A stretch of DNA of 64,000 nt from Brevipalpus yothersi (Eukaryota > Arthropoda > Arachnida > Trombidiformes > Tenuipalpidae): assembly GCA_003956705.1 (NCBI GenBank), contig QZCP01000175.1:1-64000 (forward strand), read 5' to 3'. Shown here one piece after another: positions 63,230 to 64,000 of this stretch. The notes beneath the pieces are model-generated. The model ran no database searches and was not told the origin of the DNA. It saw nothing but the letters and a program-made list of their open reading frames with translations. How positions within the stretch are numbered: the first letter of the stretch is position 1; each line of letters begins with the position of its first letter. The position numbers were made by a program, and so were the translations under genes.

Positions 63230-63422
63230 TCATTGCTGAGGAGGACATCTTGACATAGGAACTTTGCGAACACCTTTCCCACAATTGTCTCGCAATAATT
63301 GGCATTCGATTAGATATATTTTACCATCAGAGCCACACACAGGATCTTGAATGGAGAGACATACTGTTGGACACTTGTTACTCTTGAGACATTCTATCAT
63401 GTTGATAGCTTGATTATCTTTC
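63230..63422 (-). pseudogene. Kazal copy 4, terminal exon
   Basis: After the acceptor TTATCTCTCCAG: NKCPTVCLSIQDPVCGSDGK, IYLIECQLLRDNCG and the long-form end PMSRCPPQQ. The core Cys are present, but no upstream exons are seen before the window end, where the sequence passes into the 28.7-kb-type flank, so the gene is probably a fragment. Confidence 0.55.
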
Positions 63423-64000
63423 CTGGAGAGATAAGTGGATAGAAACTATTAAAATCACTTCAAACTGAAACAGGATAGAGTAGCATTGAATTACATGTCT
63501 TCAGATTAGTGGCGAAAGCAGATTGTCACTTTCCTGCGAAAAAATTATCTGAAAACTTCATCAAATGATCAGATCTCAAGATCTAATCGAGATATAAAAA
63601 TTTTTTGAATCATTCCTCTCTCTTTCTCTCTCTCTCTTTCACTCTCTTTCTTTCTTCTCCCTCCTTCAATGAATTTTTTCGACCATTTCATCTATTCCAT
63701 ATTTTCACCCATCGAGCATCTTTACGGTATCACTCCATCAAATGGAAAATCATTCCTCTGATCTCACACTATTTAGTGCACTTCCCATGGATGAAAAACT
63801 GCATAAATAGATGAATGATCAATTCAAAGAATCAGGATATCATCCGACTAGAATTCCTCTTGATGGTGATCTCAGTTAGTGGTGTATGAGCTAATTGATC
63901 CTCATCCAGCTCATATGATTGATTCTTGGAAATCAAATGCATTCGATTTACATCATAGGAAATGAAGCCCTAACTCCGTTGGGATTTTTAGGATTCATAT
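63423..64000. repeat. Flank duplicon shared with 28720-29230
   Basis: Closely similar, including the CT-rich run and CTAACTCCGTTGGGATTTTT at the window edge. No gene. Confidence 0.65.

Overview
This is a eukaryotic, almost certainly metazoan, AT-rich window, most likely from an arthropod (species not resolved; a chelicerate such as a mite is only a guess). The reasons are a multigene family of single-exon secreted/type I membrane proteins with a Sema-like propeller, PSI and IPT-like architecture, Kazal-type exons bounded by recognisable splice sites, AATAAA poly(A) signals, long pyrimidine/CA microsatellites, and a mixture of Polinton, pogo-like, Helitron-like, MITE and LTR insertions. There is no sign of bacterial organisation.

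The backbone of the window is a tandem array of plexin-like genes, all on the + strand: A (8019-9701), B (12531-14216), C (25177-26932, G-run frameshift), D (32330-34090), E (45118-46884), F (51828-53510, one nonsense codon) and G (58451-60166). At least seven degenerate relics lie between them. Each gene has a signal peptide, about 360 residues of propeller-like ectodomain, a Cys-rich PSI module, an IPT-like module, one transmembrane helix and a short tail. Two interchangeable 3' cassettes exist: type I (A, B, F; tail ending SSEDDEPVSI-) and type II (C, D, E, G; Ser-rich tail). They are combined with different N-terminal halves, which points to gene conversion or shuffling. Type II copies are followed by a convergent Kazal-domain gene on the - strand, so the duplicated unit is Sema(+)/Kazal(-). 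Every Kazal copy seen carries damage. A 110-bp block with a tiny upstream ORF precedes the Sema starts.

Mobile elements fragment this array. They are two solo LTRs (215-812 and 48742-49457, each with a 4-bp target duplication), a MITE (11664-11946), a dead pogo-like transposon (14521-17170) with a tRNA-like Pol III unit inside, a Helitron replicase relic (19981-20948), a 2.17-kb pyrimidine-rich insertion with a 5-bp duplication (60695-62863), and a 2.3-kb insertion in the upstream region of gene G (56053-58344).

The most interesting object is an 8.27-kb Polinton/Maverick-like element at 36103-44369. It has 555/585-bp terminal inverted repeats and near-identical 6-bp target duplications. It encodes adenain-type protease, double jelly-roll major capsid protein, a GYGIG-type minor structural protein, a penton (split), a retroviral-type integrase, several small conserved ORFs and a packaging ATPase (frameshifted). 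It has no DNA polymerase B. On the opposite strand it carries an intact 172-codon gene that reads as a two-repeat TATA-binding-protein-like protein, behind a perfect TATA box. TATATAAG motifs also precede several other ORFs of the element. A Polinton carrying its own TBP-like factor is my main candidate for an undescribed system.

Other unidentified coding remnants are a 378-codon ORF interrupted by one TGA (2003-3139), minus-strand pieces at 3217-3640, 5104-5753 and 31001-32100, and a small minus-strand gene at 17555-17911.
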